Shown here: in pieces, positions 25,484 through 34,806 of the stretch
Position numbering within the stretch: position 1 is the first letter of the stretch
Layout: each line of letters starts with the position of its first letter
Notes under the pieces: generated by a model
What the model saw: the letters and a program-made list of their open reading frames with translations, nothing else
Database searches by the model: none
Told to the model about the DNA's origin: nothing
Made by a program: the position numbers and the translations under genes
IMG/VR virus record: IMGVR_UViG_3300026484_000295
Coordinates: 1 to 64,000 of that record
Source: a virus
Direction: 5' to 3' (one strand)
DNA length: 64,000 bases

Positions 25484-25531
25484 ATACTTTTCCTTATTTT
25501 AAATATAAGGTAATTTTACATTTTTTATTAA

Positions 25532-25867
25532 TTATTCTTCACTAAAATAAGTTACATTTAGATCATCTAATTCAAAACCATAATTTGCAGCAGCTTGTTC
25601 TAAATCTAATACTGTGTAATTTTCACTAGTTTTAACTTTTCTTATTGCTGTTAAAGCATTTGTATGTAGAAAAGTATCAAATGCATCAAACATAAATTGT
25701 TTATCAACTCCTGCTTTTTCTGCGTACGATTCAATAACACTCATTGTAATATCGCCAGGCTTTACGGTTTTATTAATCTCTTTTACAACCTCTTGAAATT
25801 TCTTAGCTTGTTTTTGTAACGAAGCCGTTGTTGATTTGATTGTATTCTTTTTTCTAAACATGAACAT
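25532..25867 (-). CDS. hypothetical protein (111 aa)
   Basis: Not recognised. A basic N-terminus precedes an amphipathic helical body (DLEQAAANYGFELDDLN). A late-like TGAATAAATA lies about 30 nt upstream on the minus strand. Confidence 0.55.
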   Translation of the reverse strand: MFMFRKKNTIKSTTASLQKQAKKFQEVVKEINKTVKPGDITMSVIESYAEKAGVDKQFMFDAFDTFLHTNALTAIRKVKTSENYTVLDLEQAAANYGFELDDLNVTYFSEE

Positions 25868-25908
25868 ACGATTAATCCTCTCTTTAATATATTTCTTTTA
25901 TTTATTCA

Positions 25909-25924
25909 TTTTTTTGTAAAATAT
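25909..25924 (+). promoter_or_regulatory. promoter motif TTTTTTTGTAAAATAT
   Basis: Upstream of the ligase fragment. The identical 16-mer occurs at 27769, 32401 and 37248 on the plus strand and at 49921 on the minus strand, each about 25-40 nt before a start codon. Confidence 0.65.
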
Positions 25925-25949
25925 CTCTAAATAAAAATAAGGCTTGAAA

Positions 25950-27311
25950 ATGAAAATAATAAACAATGAATTATTTGAAAAACCTAGTTGTAAATTTAAA
26001 TTTCTAGCAAAAGAAGGGTTTAATATACCTAATTTTTATGAAGTTGAATCAACCGATGAAATTTTTGTTATATATAAAAATTATACAGAGAGTAAACGCG
26101 AGAGCTTATCTTATGATATAGATGGGTTAGTTGAAGAAATTAACGATTATGAAATTCAAGAAAAATTAGGCTATGAACCAAATGGTTTAAATCCAAAATT
26201 TGCTACAGCTATAAAATTCGACAGTATATCTAAAAGTACAGAATTAATAGATATAAGATGGACTGTTGGTATGACCGGAAAAATTATTCCTACTGCCATT
26301 TTAAATCCTATAGACATTATGGGAGTAACCATTACCAAAGCATCAATGCATAATTTTGATTATTTAATGGATTATATAAACAAATATAAAATCGGCATTG
26401 GAAGTAAAATGATAGTTGCGAGAAAAGGTGATGTTATACCACAAATAATAGGTGTTGCAAATAATAAAAAATTATCAGATATCCAAATACCTAACTTATG
26501 CCCTATATGTAATGAAAAAATACATAAATTTTCAGTTGATTTGATTTGTGAAAACCCATTTTGCGAAGCTAAAACTAAAGGAATTTTTACTAATTTCTTT
26601 GGTACGTTGGATATAAAAGGACTAAGTGAAAAATTTATAGATAAAGCTATCGAACAATTTAATATTAAAACGATCGATGATCTCATGAAACTTACAATTG
26701 ACGATATAGAATCGCTTGAAGGATTTGCCAGAAAATCAGCAGAAAAAGCGTATAATGCTATTCATAGTGTTAAAGAAGTGAGTCCAGAACAATTCATGGC
26801 ATTATTAAACATACCCAATCAAGGTGTTCGGGTCTTTGAGAATTTATTATCTGAAACCCCAATAGAAAAATTACTAGATCCAAATTTTAAAGCTGAAGAT
26901 TTATTAGATACTAAAGGAATTGCAGAAAAAACAGCTCATGCTATATATGATGGCATCCAAATGAATTTAGAAAGAATACGTGAAAATGCTGAACATTTTA
27001 CTATAATAGTAAAGAAAAATAAAACTCACCATTCTAGTAAAATTACAGGAAAATCTTTTTGTATAACTGGTACATTGAATAAAGGTAAAAGAAAAGATTA
27101 TGAAAATTCAATCAAATCTATGGGAGGTTTAGTTTCTAGTGTTAATAAGTCATTAAATTATTTAGTTACAAATGACCCAGAAACAACTTCTAGTAAAATG
27201 ACTAAGGCATTAAAACTTAATGCAGAATGGCATAACAACGGTGAAGATAGATCAATACAAATAATTAATGAAGATGATTTAATAAATTTAATAGGAGATA
27301 CTAATGAGTAA
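25950..27311 (+). CDS. ligA: NAD-dependent DNA ligase, C-terminal fragment
   Basis: 453 aa from ATG 25950 (SD AAGG fits this better than TTG 25944). It covers the end of the adenylation domain (SYDIDGLVEEI, KFATAIKF), OB fold (GMTGKIIPTA, RKGDVIPQI), Cys4 zinc finger (CPIC...CENPFC), helix-hairpin-helix region and BRCT (FCITGTLNKGK). The catalytic KxDG lysine and NAD-binding Ia domain are absent. Bacterial LigA is about 670 aa, so about 220 N-terminal residues must be supplied by another gene. No intein C-half is visible at its start. Confidence 0.88.
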   Translation: MKIINNELFEKPSCKFKFLAKEGFNIPNFYEVESTDEIFVIYKNYTESKRESLSYDIDGLVEEINDYEIQEKLGYEPNGLNPKFATAIKFDSISKSTELIDIRWTVGMTGKIIPTAILNPIDIMGVTITKASMHNFDYLMDYINKYKIGIGSKMIVARKGDVIPQIIGVANNKKLSDIQIPNLCPICNEKIHKFSVDLICENPFCEAKTKGIFTNFFGTLDIKGLSEKFIDKAIEQFNIKTIDDLMKLTIDDIESLEGFARKSAEKAYNAIHSVKEVSPEQFMALLNIPNQGVRVFENLLSETPIEKLLDPNFKAEDLLDTKGIAEKTAHAIYDGIQMNLERIRENAEHFTIIVKKNKTHHSSKITGKSFCITGTLNKGKRKDYENSIKSMGGLVSSVNKSLNYLVTNDPETTSSKMTKALKLNAEWHNNGEDRSIQIINEDDLINLIGDTNE

Positions 27312-27768
27312 GATGGAAGAAATAGAAGTAAATGAAGCACCAGAAGAGGGATTAACAGATTTACAAGTATATGGTATATCTGGAACTGTTGTACAACTTT
27401 TAGGATTAGTTAAGAAATATTCGATACTTGCACAAATGCAAAAAGAAATAATGAATAAATTACCACAAACACAACCAATAATGAGAGAGATTTATCAATT
27501 TGAGGAAACTAAATTGATAATGGATATTCGTACACAATTTGATATGGTATTTGTTTATACTTTAGATAAAACAATTGTAAATAATTTTCAAATATTGAGA
27601 GATGGATTTGAATCGGCAATTTTATTTTTAACTACAAATTTACAAGATGTTACCAATTTTACAGATAAAAATTATATTGAAATTCTTGATGAATTTACAG
27701 ATAAATTGACTGCTTTAGCTGATGCTATAGCTACAAAATCTATTTACGAATCAAATTTTAAAATTTAA
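27304..27768 (+). CDS. hypothetical protein (154 aa)
   Basis: Not recognised. Acidic and helical. Its start overlaps the ligase stop by 8 nt, with SD AGGAG, so it is probably co-translated. A structural or DNA-metabolism accessory role cannot be decided. Confidence 0.6.
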   Translation: MSKMEEIEVNEAPEEGLTDLQVYGISGTVVQLLGLVKKYSILAQMQKEIMNKLPQTQPIMREIYQFEETKLIMDIRTQFDMVFVYTLDKTIVNNFQILRDGFESAILFLTTNLQDVTNFTDKNYIEILDEFTDKLTALADAIATKSIYESNFKI

Positions 27769-27784
27769 TTTTTTTGTAAAATAT
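27769..27784 (+). promoter_or_regulatory. promoter motif TTTTTTTGTAAAATAT
   Basis: Begins directly at the end of the preceding stop codon, upstream of the clamp-loader gene (ATG 27815). Confidence 0.65.
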
Positions 27785-27814
27785 CAATAATAGAATTATA
27801 AAAGAAGGAAAATA

Positions 27815-28783
27815 ATGAGTAATTTAAAAGACCAAATATGGGTTGCGAAATATGCACCATCAAACTTAAATGAAACTATCATGACCGATGAAATTAAAGA
27901 AAAAATGGAAGATTTTGTTAGAACAAAAAACATTCCTAATCTTCTTTTTGCTGGTCCTGCTGGAACAGGAAAAACAACAACAGGTAAAGTATTATTAGAT
28001 TCATTAGGTGTTGATAGCGGTGATATTATGTTCTTAAATGCGTCTGATGTAAATAGCGTAGATGCTGTAAGGAATATGATTAAGCCATTTGCTATGAGTA
28101 TGAGTATAAATCAAGAACTACCAATCAGATTTGTTTTTCTTGATGAAGCAGATCATTTATCACCTCAGGCACAAGCAGCGTTAAGAAATCTTATCGAATC
28201 TAGTTACAATTCTGCTCGATTTATTTTAACAGCAAATTATCCTAAAAAAATTATTCCTGCTTTACATAGTAGATTACAGGGATTCACTCTAGAAAAACCA
28301 GCTTTAGAGCCTATATTAGAGAGAGTTATAACAATATTAGAAAATGAAGAAGTCGAAATAGAAAATGAAGATGATCTAGTAAGTTTAATTAAAAACAATA
28401 GTACTGATATTAGAAAATTAATTCAATTATTACAACAAAATACTATTGATACAGAAGAAGGTAAAATTCTACGCATAGTTATTAAAGAAAGTGGTGGATC
28501 AAAACTTTTTGATGATTATAGTAAATTATTCTGTAAAGGTGATGCTAAAGCATTGCGAAATTTAGTATTTTCTAAATTTACTGATAGTGATTGTGCTGAA
28601 TTTTGGGATTTAATGGTGGATGATATTATTAAATCACCTGAAAAATACGAGGATGTTGGAGCTGGTCTTGATAATATCATTTATAATTTAAATGAAGGTC
28701 AAAAAACACATGAAATTGTAGCAAACAAACAGTTGAATGTACTAGGATTCACTCTTTTAGCATTAATTGATGAGGAAGAGTAG
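27815..28783 (+). CDS. 44: sliding-clamp loader ATPase (gp44-like)
   Basis: 322 aa. AAA+ ATPase of the RFC-small/gp44 type: KYAPSNLNE near the N-terminus, Walker A GPAGTGKTT (47-55), Walker B FLDEAD (108-113), sensor 1 LTAN (138-141), arginine-finger motif SRLQ (152). It loads the gp45-type clamp for the polymerase and late transcription. The following exonuclease gene starts 2 nt later. The small subunit gp62 is not seen nearby. Confidence 0.9.
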   Translation: MSNLKDQIWVAKYAPSNLNETIMTDEIKEKMEDFVRTKNIPNLLFAGPAGTGKTTTGKVLLDSLGVDSGDIMFLNASDVNSVDAVRNMIKPFAMSMSINQELPIRFVFLDEADHLSPQAQAALRNLIESSYNSARFILTANYPKKIIPALHSRLQGFTLEKPALEPILERVITILENEEVEIENEDDLVSLIKNNSTDIRKLIQLLQQNTIDTEEGKILRIVIKESGGSKLFDDYSKLFCKGDAKALRNLVFSKFTDSDCAEFWDLMVDDIIKSPEKYEDVGAGLDNIIYNLNEGQKTHEIVANKQLNVLGFTLLALIDEEE

Positions 28784-28785
28784 TA

Positions 28786-29403
28786 ATGATTTATATCAGT
28801 ATAGATTTAGAAACAACGGGCTTAGATCCAGATACTTGCCAAATTTTAGAATTTGGTGCTGTTTTAGAAGATACTAACAATATCAAACCATTAGATGAAT
28901 TACCAACTTATCATGCATATATCAAACACCCAGGTGGAAATATTTCTGGAAATATATATGCTTTAGATCTTAATAAAGAAATTATTAGTAACCTTAAAAA
29001 TGAAAAAGATCTAAAAGACAAATACAATTTTATAAAAGTTGAAGATTTAGCCGATGATTTTCTTGCATGGTGTAAAATACAAGGATTAGAAATTAAAGAA
29101 AACACATACGATAATAAGACAAACTATTCATGTACTATCAATGTGGCTGGGAAAAATTTTGCTGGATTTGATCGTAAGTTTTTAGAAAACGTACCAGATT
29201 TTACTAAGAAAATACGTATGAGACAAAGAGTAATTGATCCTGCTATTTTATTTATTGATTGGGAAAATGATACTTCGGCTCCACATTTAGAATTATGCAA
29301 ACAAAGGGCAGATATATCTGGAATTGTTACACACTTAGCAGTTGATGACGCAATGGATGTAATTAAATTATTACGAACCCAGTATGCTAATAGACCGAAT
29401 TGA
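28786..29403 (+). CDS. DEDDh 3'-5' exonuclease
   Basis: 205 aa. DnaQ-like fold with SIDLETTGLD (5-14), a middle NFAGFDRKFLENV motif and a C-terminal HLAVDDA (His and Asp). It could act as a proofreading or RNA-degrading nuclease. This is notable because the polymerase fragments in this window lack an exonuclease domain. Same transcript as the clamp loader. Confidence 0.8.
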   Translation: MIYISIDLETTGLDPDTCQILEFGAVLEDTNNIKPLDELPTYHAYIKHPGGNISGNIYALDLNKEIISNLKNEKDLKDKYNFIKVEDLADDFLAWCKIQGLEIKENTYDNKTNYSCTINVAGKNFAGFDRKFLENVPDFTKKIRMRQRVIDPAILFIDWENDTSAPHLELCKQRADISGIVTHLAVDDAMDVIKLLRTQYANRPN

Positions 29404-29668
29404 AATATTAAACAGTTTTAAGGGCAAATCACTAGACATTTATTTAAAATTAATATACATATTGCCAAGCCATGAAGGTTTGGATGATTTTATAAAAGAT
29501 AATAGTATACGTGGTTCTAATAATTTTAGTCTTTTTCAAAGTCATTTGAATATTTTAAATCATATACCAATCAAGTTCAATAATACACCAAACTACCATT
29601 CCAATAATAATTCTGGTGTATTATTAATATTTGGTGGTACTGAATGGATAACTATTTCTACTATATAG
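29384..29668 (+). CDS. hypothetical protein (94 aa)
   Basis: Not recognised. Overlaps the exonuclease gene by 20 nt and the convergent structural gene by 8 nt. No motifs. Confidence 0.45.
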   Translation: MLIDRIEILNSFKGKSLDIYLKLIYILPSHEGLDDFIKDNSIRGSNNFSLFQSHLNILNHIPIKFNNTPNYHSNNNSGVLLIFGGTEWITISTI

Positions 29669-30380
29669 ATAATGTTTCATAAGATTTTATTATATATCTA
29701 ATAGCTTGAGATTCACTTAATTGTATTTTAATTCTATTTTCATCTAATAAGATAAGTGGTACAACATCTCTTTTCCAATACTTTGTACCTTGTATATCAT
29801 CATAAGTATATAATATAATATCTAAATCAAATGTTGCCATATTATGTTGTATTATATATTCAGTTAATGGTTGATCTACCCCCAATACAGCCTTAACAAC
29901 TGATCTATTTTCAGAATCAATATATTGAGCAACGGTACGGCCAACATATCTATAAACACTAATAGTAATATCTCCTACTGGAGGAGAATTTTCAAATGAC
30001 AAAATTCCATTGGTATAATCAAATAAAGGTTGAGATGGGTGAGAAGTTGGTATTTTTACACCATTCGCAAAAACATTAATAGAATAATCAATACCATATG
30101 ATGGTGGTATCAATCCATTAATAAGTTCAGAATCAATTATTAACTTCCAAGCTTTACGATCTTGTACTGTTGTATCCTTAGTCATAATAATATTCTCTAA
30201 ATATTCTATATTATTTAAAGTTGTATCTGGTATAGATGGAATATAATCAATCCAAACTTCTTTTGCATGCGGATAAATTAATAGGCCATCATCCTCTTCA
30301 AACCATTGTTTGTTATTCGATGTATGTTGCTTATTAACTATTTTTTTATGTGAATAATTTATTTTTGTTATATCTCTCAT
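29661..30380 (-). CDS. virion structural protein (239 aa)
   Basis: I choose ATG 30380 with SD GGAG (6-nt spacing); an upstream TTG frame lies inside the SD. A beta-rich protein with FANGVKIPTSHP and GDITISVYRYVGRT segments typical of tail or baseplate proteins. It follows the 658-aa gene in the same operon. Confidence 0.5.
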   Translation of the reverse strand: MRDITKINYSHKKIVNKQHTSNNKQWFEEDDGLLIYPHAKEVWIDYIPSIPDTTLNNIEYLENIIMTKDTTVQDRKAWKLIIDSELINGLIPPSYGIDYSINVFANGVKIPTSHPSQPLFDYTNGILSFENSPPVGDITISVYRYVGRTVAQYIDSENRSVVKAVLGVDQPLTEYIIQHNMATFDLDIILYTYDDIQGTKYWKRDVVPLILLDENRIKIQLSESQAIRYIIKSYETLSI

Positions 30381-30382
30381 TT

Positions 30383-32359
30383 CTATCTCCAATTATCTGA
30401 AATTTCTTCAATTTCATTTATTTCAATATCATTATATAGAACAATTTTTAGAAAGTACCCATAATTAGAATCTACTGTTGAATTTGTACCGATTGTCCAA
30501 CCGATTTCAAGTCGATTACCAATCTTATCAATATCAGTTGCACAACCTGTACCATCTACGGTACTATTATTTGCAAAATCCTGAGCATCATATAAAACAT
30601 TTAAATTCAACCACCCTGTTAGTGATGGAAATTTAATAAATATATCAAAGTCTATACCTAAATTGCCCAATGTTAATATTTTAATACGTCCGTTAGAATT
30701 AGATTTTAATAGCGATTGGAATGATCTATAATAAAACTGGTCGTCAGATGAAAATCCACTATAATCTACTGCAAGTCCGTATTTAGCATAATCTGTGTTT
30801 GCTTTTTTAAGTTTGCCTAAAAATTGTTGTGCATTGTATTGTGTTAATAATTCTTCACTATCCCATATATTTTTCGAACCAATTATAGTCGCATCATCAA
30901 AATTCGTTGAATCTGGCAAACGATAATCTTCATCTTTAAATGTCTCTTTCAATAAATTTGAATTATCATTAATATTATTAGTATCTATTAACAGATCTAA
31001 TCTGTATGATGTAGTAGGTCCCCATCCTGTGGTAACTTTCCCACCTTTAGCATATATTTCTACTTTATCACGCATTACACCCACTCCAACAAACTTGATC
31101 ACATAATCAGTCAAAATTAAAGTATCATTCCAATTAGGTACTAATTCTCCAGCCAAATTACTAGCTGGATCATTCCATACAATATTACTTGCATTAGAAT
31201 ATGCCATTGATAAATTTAAGGGGTAATCCCAATAAGTATTAGCAAAAATATTTTCAGATGTTAAACTAAGACCAAATTCAATATTTTTATTTAAAAACTC
31301 TATACCAGAAATGCTTTTTGCATTTCCTGTTTTTAAATAAAAATTATCGATAGTAGTATTAACAACAGTACTATCATAATCATAAAATATTTCGGATGTA
31401 TTAGTTAAGTAGTCTCCACCTGCTACATCAGTATGTTTAACATAAAATGAGTGTTTACCTGGGGAAATTGATGCCTGTCCAGATATAGTACCTATATTTA
31501 ATTCGCCTGTTCCTCGTTGCCATTTTTTAAAATCGTTATAACGTTCAATATTATTTATTGTTAAAATGTGCGTATCACTACGATATAAATCTTTATTTGG
31601 ATTTACTGTAATACTAGTACTCGTTCCATCATTAAGAGTTATTGTTTGGTTGATATCCGGTAAAAAACCTTGAACTGTACCATAATAATCTCTGCTAGAT
31701 TCATTAAAATTGTTGAATAAATCAATACCATCATCAACTTCTATCCCATCATACACAGCAACAATAGTACCTTGATCTGCTCTACCAAATTGTAGCTGTT
31801 GTTTATCTTTTACCGTGTATCCATGTATGGGCAATTCAGCAGATAGTTTATTATCAGTTATAATATAGGATATATAATCACCGTCAGATAAATCACCTAG
31901 ACGCAATCTTTCAGAAATCTGATCATTTTGTTTAGCTATTCTACCAGATTTAAAACCGCCGACAACATCAATCACTAAATCCCCAAATAGAGGTGATGCT
32001 TCTGCAGGCGCTAAATCCTTCAATGCTTCATTGATTTCATCTACCGCCGTTGATATTTTTGTTGTAGTACTAAATTCAAATAAACCATCCGGATAATATT
32101 CGCCGTCCCTTGTAAAACCAATTTCATCTGAGCCTAATAAAACAACTTCTAATATATGTGGTTCATAAGGTAGTCCAGTCTGAGGATCCAATTTTAGATT
32201 AACACTTTGAAATTTTCCAATAGAAGTATTATACCAAATCCTGCCTAATCGCCACTCTGATTCGGGTGGTACAGCATCTAAAGTTTCTGGTACTAAATTT
32301 TTAATTTTAGCATTTGGGCTCATATTTAGATGTTGTTTTAAATAAAAATCTGCTGACAT
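30383..32359 (-). CDS. large virion protein (658 aa), baseplate or tail-fibre type
   Basis: The N-terminus has a phage-typical LGRIWYNTSIGKFQSVNLK segment, also seen in fibre-hinge proteins. Beta-rich domains follow, with GKHSFYVKHTDVAGGDYL and EIGWTIGTNST. A late-like TGAATAAATA lies 25 nt upstream, and SD GGAG. Confidence 0.6.
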   Translation of the reverse strand: MSADFYLKQHLNMSPNAKIKNLVPETLDAVPPESEWRLGRIWYNTSIGKFQSVNLKLDPQTGLPYEPHILEVVLLGSDEIGFTRDGEYYPDGLFEFSTTTKISTAVDEINEALKDLAPAEASPLFGDLVIDVVGGFKSGRIAKQNDQISERLRLGDLSDGDYISYIITDNKLSAELPIHGYTVKDKQQLQFGRADQGTIVAVYDGIEVDDGIDLFNNFNESSRDYYGTVQGFLPDINQTITLNDGTSTSITVNPNKDLYRSDTHILTINNIERYNDFKKWQRGTGELNIGTISGQASISPGKHSFYVKHTDVAGGDYLTNTSEIFYDYDSTVVNTTIDNFYLKTGNAKSISGIEFLNKNIEFGLSLTSENIFANTYWDYPLNLSMAYSNASNIVWNDPASNLAGELVPNWNDTLILTDYVIKFVGVGVMRDKVEIYAKGGKVTTGWGPTTSYRLDLLIDTNNINDNSNLLKETFKDEDYRLPDSTNFDDATIIGSKNIWDSEELLTQYNAQQFLGKLKKANTDYAKYGLAVDYSGFSSDDQFYYRSFQSLLKSNSNGRIKILTLGNLGIDFDIFIKFPSLTGWLNLNVLYDAQDFANNSTVDGTGCATDIDKIGNRLEIGWTIGTNSTVDSNYGYFLKIVLYNDIEINEIEEISDNWR

Positions 32360-32400
32360 ATATGCTCTCCGTTTTTATATCATTTTTATATATTTATTCA

Positions 32401-32416
32401 TTTTTTTGTAAAATAT
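32401..32416 (+). promoter_or_regulatory. promoter motif TTTTTTTGTAAAATAT
   Basis: 27 nt before the dUTPase ATG. It overlaps the divergent late-type element of the 658-aa gene on the other strand. Confidence 0.65.
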
Positions 32417-32442
32417 TATTAATTCAATTAAAGAGGAACTAT

Positions 32443-33171
32443 ATGAAAAAAGAAACACTAGACGAATTAACTAAATTACAAGATGCCCTAAATGAGTTGA
32501 TAACTCCAAATTGGAAATCTAATCGCAATGAATTAGATTTTATGGTTGCAAACCATCAGGAAATGGCAGAATTGATTGATACTGAATATATTGATACTGA
32601 TGGACAAAAGCATGCATTAGGTTGGAAATGGTGGAAAGGTGCAGAGGGTCAAAGAACTATGGATTATGTTGATTGGGATTCAATGCATGAGGGTGTGAAA
32701 AATAATATTAAAATCGAATTAACCGATCTACTATTTTTTACACTTTCTCAAAAGGTACTTGGAGACCTGACAGGTGAAGATGAAACTATACAACTTAGTG
32801 AGAATGATTGGATTAACTTTGTAAGCATTTCAGCAAACAATTTACTACAACGTCCTGGTGCAGCTTTAATGCTAATCTTAGAATTAGCAAATAAAATCGG
32901 CTTCAATATAAGTGCGTATTATATAGCAAAACATACTTTAAATCATATCAGGCAACTATCAGGCTATAAAGATGGGACATATGTAAAGGTTAATAAAGGT
33001 ATTGAAGACAATGAATTATTACACTCTGTTATTGAGCATATTTCTATCAATGACATAGATAATAACTTTGTAAACATAGCCGATAAAATTATTGATGATA
33101 CATATGATATTTTTAATGTTGATAATAAAGATAGAATGACTATTCTAAAATGGAAAAATATTCTAAAATAA
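32443..33171 (+). CDS. dimeric all-alpha dUTPase
   Basis: 242 aa from ATG 32443 (SD AGAGGA); the longer frame overlaps the divergent gene. Metal-binding motifs of the all-alpha dUTPase/MazG-like superfamily: NELDFMVANHQEMAELIDT (E..E), WKWWKG, and KIELTDLLFF (ExxD). This dimeric form is typical of Campylobacterota and some phages. It converts dUTP to dUMP, protecting AT-rich DNA synthesis from uracil and feeding dTMP. Confidence 0.82.
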   Translation: MKKETLDELTKLQDALNELITPNWKSNRNELDFMVANHQEMAELIDTEYIDTDGQKHALGWKWWKGAEGQRTMDYVDWDSMHEGVKNNIKIELTDLLFFTLSQKVLGDLTGEDETIQLSENDWINFVSISANNLLQRPGAALMLILELANKIGFNISAYYIAKHTLNHIRQLSGYKDGTYVKVNKGIEDNELLHSVIEHISINDIDNNFVNIADKIIDDTYDIFNVDNKDRMTILKWKNILK

Positions 33172-33181
33172 AGGCAAAGGT

Positions 33182-33607
33182 ATGGAAGATAAAAATCTTG
33201 AAGAATTATCAGAGAACGAAATAGTTGATGCATTGATTACACCTATACAACCTCCAGCTAATTCTTTAGAAGAAAGCGGAGATGAATTGAGAGCTATGGG
33301 TTTTAGAGATATTTCGGAGGCTGATGATAAACAAGTCATGGAAGAAGCTATGAAAAATATTCAGATTACTAAGCTTTTATCAGATGCATCTCGAGGAACA
33401 AAAGACAAAAAATCTATTAAAGATTACTTAGAACAACATATTAAATTTTTAGAAAGTGTGTCTCCAGGTAAATCATTAACAGACATTATTGAAAAAATAA
33501 CTGTTGAACATGCAAAAGCAATTTTAAAAACAACAGCAAAACAATCTGATGTTCCAGATGCAGTAATAAAAAAACATTTGAAAACATTGAAGAAAAAATA
33601 TACTTAA
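33182..33607 (+). CDS. hypothetical protein (141 aa)
   Basis: Not recognised. An acidic N-terminal half and a helical lysine-rich C-terminal half. Co-directional, 10 nt after dUTPase, probably the same mRNA. Confidence 0.6.
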   Translation: MEDKNLEELSENEIVDALITPIQPPANSLEESGDELRAMGFRDISEADDKQVMEEAMKNIQITKLLSDASRGTKDKKSIKDYLEQHIKFLESVSPGKSLTDIIEKITVEHAKAILKTTAKQSDVPDAVIKKHLKTLKKKYT

Positions 33608-33656
33608 TTGTATAATTATATATGAAAACAAATTAAAAACAAAAAGGATTTAAAAA

Positions 33657-33953
33657 ATGGCAATAGAATTTGATACAGAAGTTATGGAAAATGCAATGAG
33701 AGCATCACTAATTATCGCTCAACAAGAAGAAATTTTAAATGAAGCTTTAGGTACTCTTGCAGCAGATTTTGGTGTAAGTAAAGGTATCGCTAAAAAAATA
33801 ATTAAAGCTTTTGCAGCAGATAAAATTGAGAAAACTCAAGAAAAAATGGAAGATGAAAGAAGTGCATTAGCAAACGCAGATTTAATGTTAGAAGCTGTTG
33901 AAAATATGTCTTTTGAACCAGAAGATTTATTAGATGAAGAAACTGAAAACTAA
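33657..33953 (+). CDS. small helical DNA-binding-like protein (98 aa)
   Basis: A helix-turn-helix-like centre (ADFGVSKGIAKKIIKAFAAD) lies between acidic flanks. It resembles T4 DsbA-type small dsDNA-binding proteins in size and pattern, but this is a weak match. SD AAGGA. TTGTATAAT lies upstream at about 33607-33616. Confidence 0.5.
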   Translation: MAIEFDTEVMENAMRASLIIAQQEEILNEALGTLAADFGVSKGIAKKIIKAFAADKIEKTQEKMEDERSALANADLMLEAVENMSFEPEDLLDEETEN

Positions 33954-33975
33954 AATTTAAAGCAAGGTTTATTTT

Positions 33976-34806
33976 ATGAAAAATATCAAACATAATCAAT
34001 CTCATACTAACGAATATGAGATTGAAATCCCTATACCAGTAACAAAGCCTAAAAATATATCTGTCTTTGACGATCAACAAAGAAATATAGCGGTTTTGCG
34101 TATATATGGTGAAATTGATGAACCCTCAGAATATATTGAAGAACTATCAAAATTAAATAATTTATCACATCAATATGATGTTATTGAAATTACACTTAAT
34201 TCACCAGGTGGAAGTCTTAATACTGCTGTCGATTTAGCTTCAATTATTAATAACTTTCAGCATGTTGTGACTATTGGTAAAGGTGAAGTGGCTTCTGCTG
34301 CATTTATGATTTGGACTATGGGAGATATTAAGGTCGTTACTGATTACTCTATGTATATGGCTCATAGAGAATCATATGGCATGTATGGTAAAACTTCAGA
34401 ACATAAAGCTGCTGCCAATGTTTTTGGTGAAGTATATGAAGAATTATTTGAAGATTGTTTTGGTAATATTTTAACTAAAGAAGAAAAACAAATTGCAGAA
34501 AGAAGCGAAGCATGGATTTCCTATAAAGACTTACTATCTCGTCCAGGTGTAATTTCGTATGACAGTTATATTGAACCGGCTAATCCATATTCTATTATGG
34601 ACACTTATATTTCAAATGATGGTAAAATGTTTATGTTTGATAATGAAATCGGAGCATTTAGAACTATCAAAATTAAATATGGTAATGAGATTATTACCGA
34701 TATGACCGATTATCTTTATGGAATTACAGCAATTACAAAATTACCAAAGATTAAAAATAAACCTTCTAAAAATGTAAAATTAAAGAAAAAGAAGGATAAC
34801 AAATGA
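33976..34806 (+). CDS. ClpP-like serine protease
   Basis: 276 aa. ClpP/crotonase fold: LNSPGGSLNTAVDLAS (74-89, oxyanion loop), GEVASAAFMI with the nucleophile Ser at about 107, and YMAHRES with His130. It has an extra N-terminal segment and a lysine-rich tail compared with the 200-aa bacterial ClpP. In phages, ClpP-like proteins serve in head maturation or host-protein degradation; no capsid genes are nearby, which favours the second. It overlaps folE by 4 nt. Confidence 0.8.
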   Translation: MKNIKHNQSHTNEYEIEIPIPVTKPKNISVFDDQQRNIAVLRIYGEIDEPSEYIEELSKLNNLSHQYDVIEITLNSPGGSLNTAVDLASIINNFQHVVTIGKGEVASAAFMIWTMGDIKVVTDYSMYMAHRESYGMYGKTSEHKAAANVFGEVYEELFEDCFGNILTKEEKQIAERSEAWISYKDLLSRPGVISYDSYIEPANPYSIMDTYISNDGKMFMFDNEIGAFRTIKIKYGNEIITDMTDYLYGITAITKLPKIKNKPSKNVKLKKKKDNK

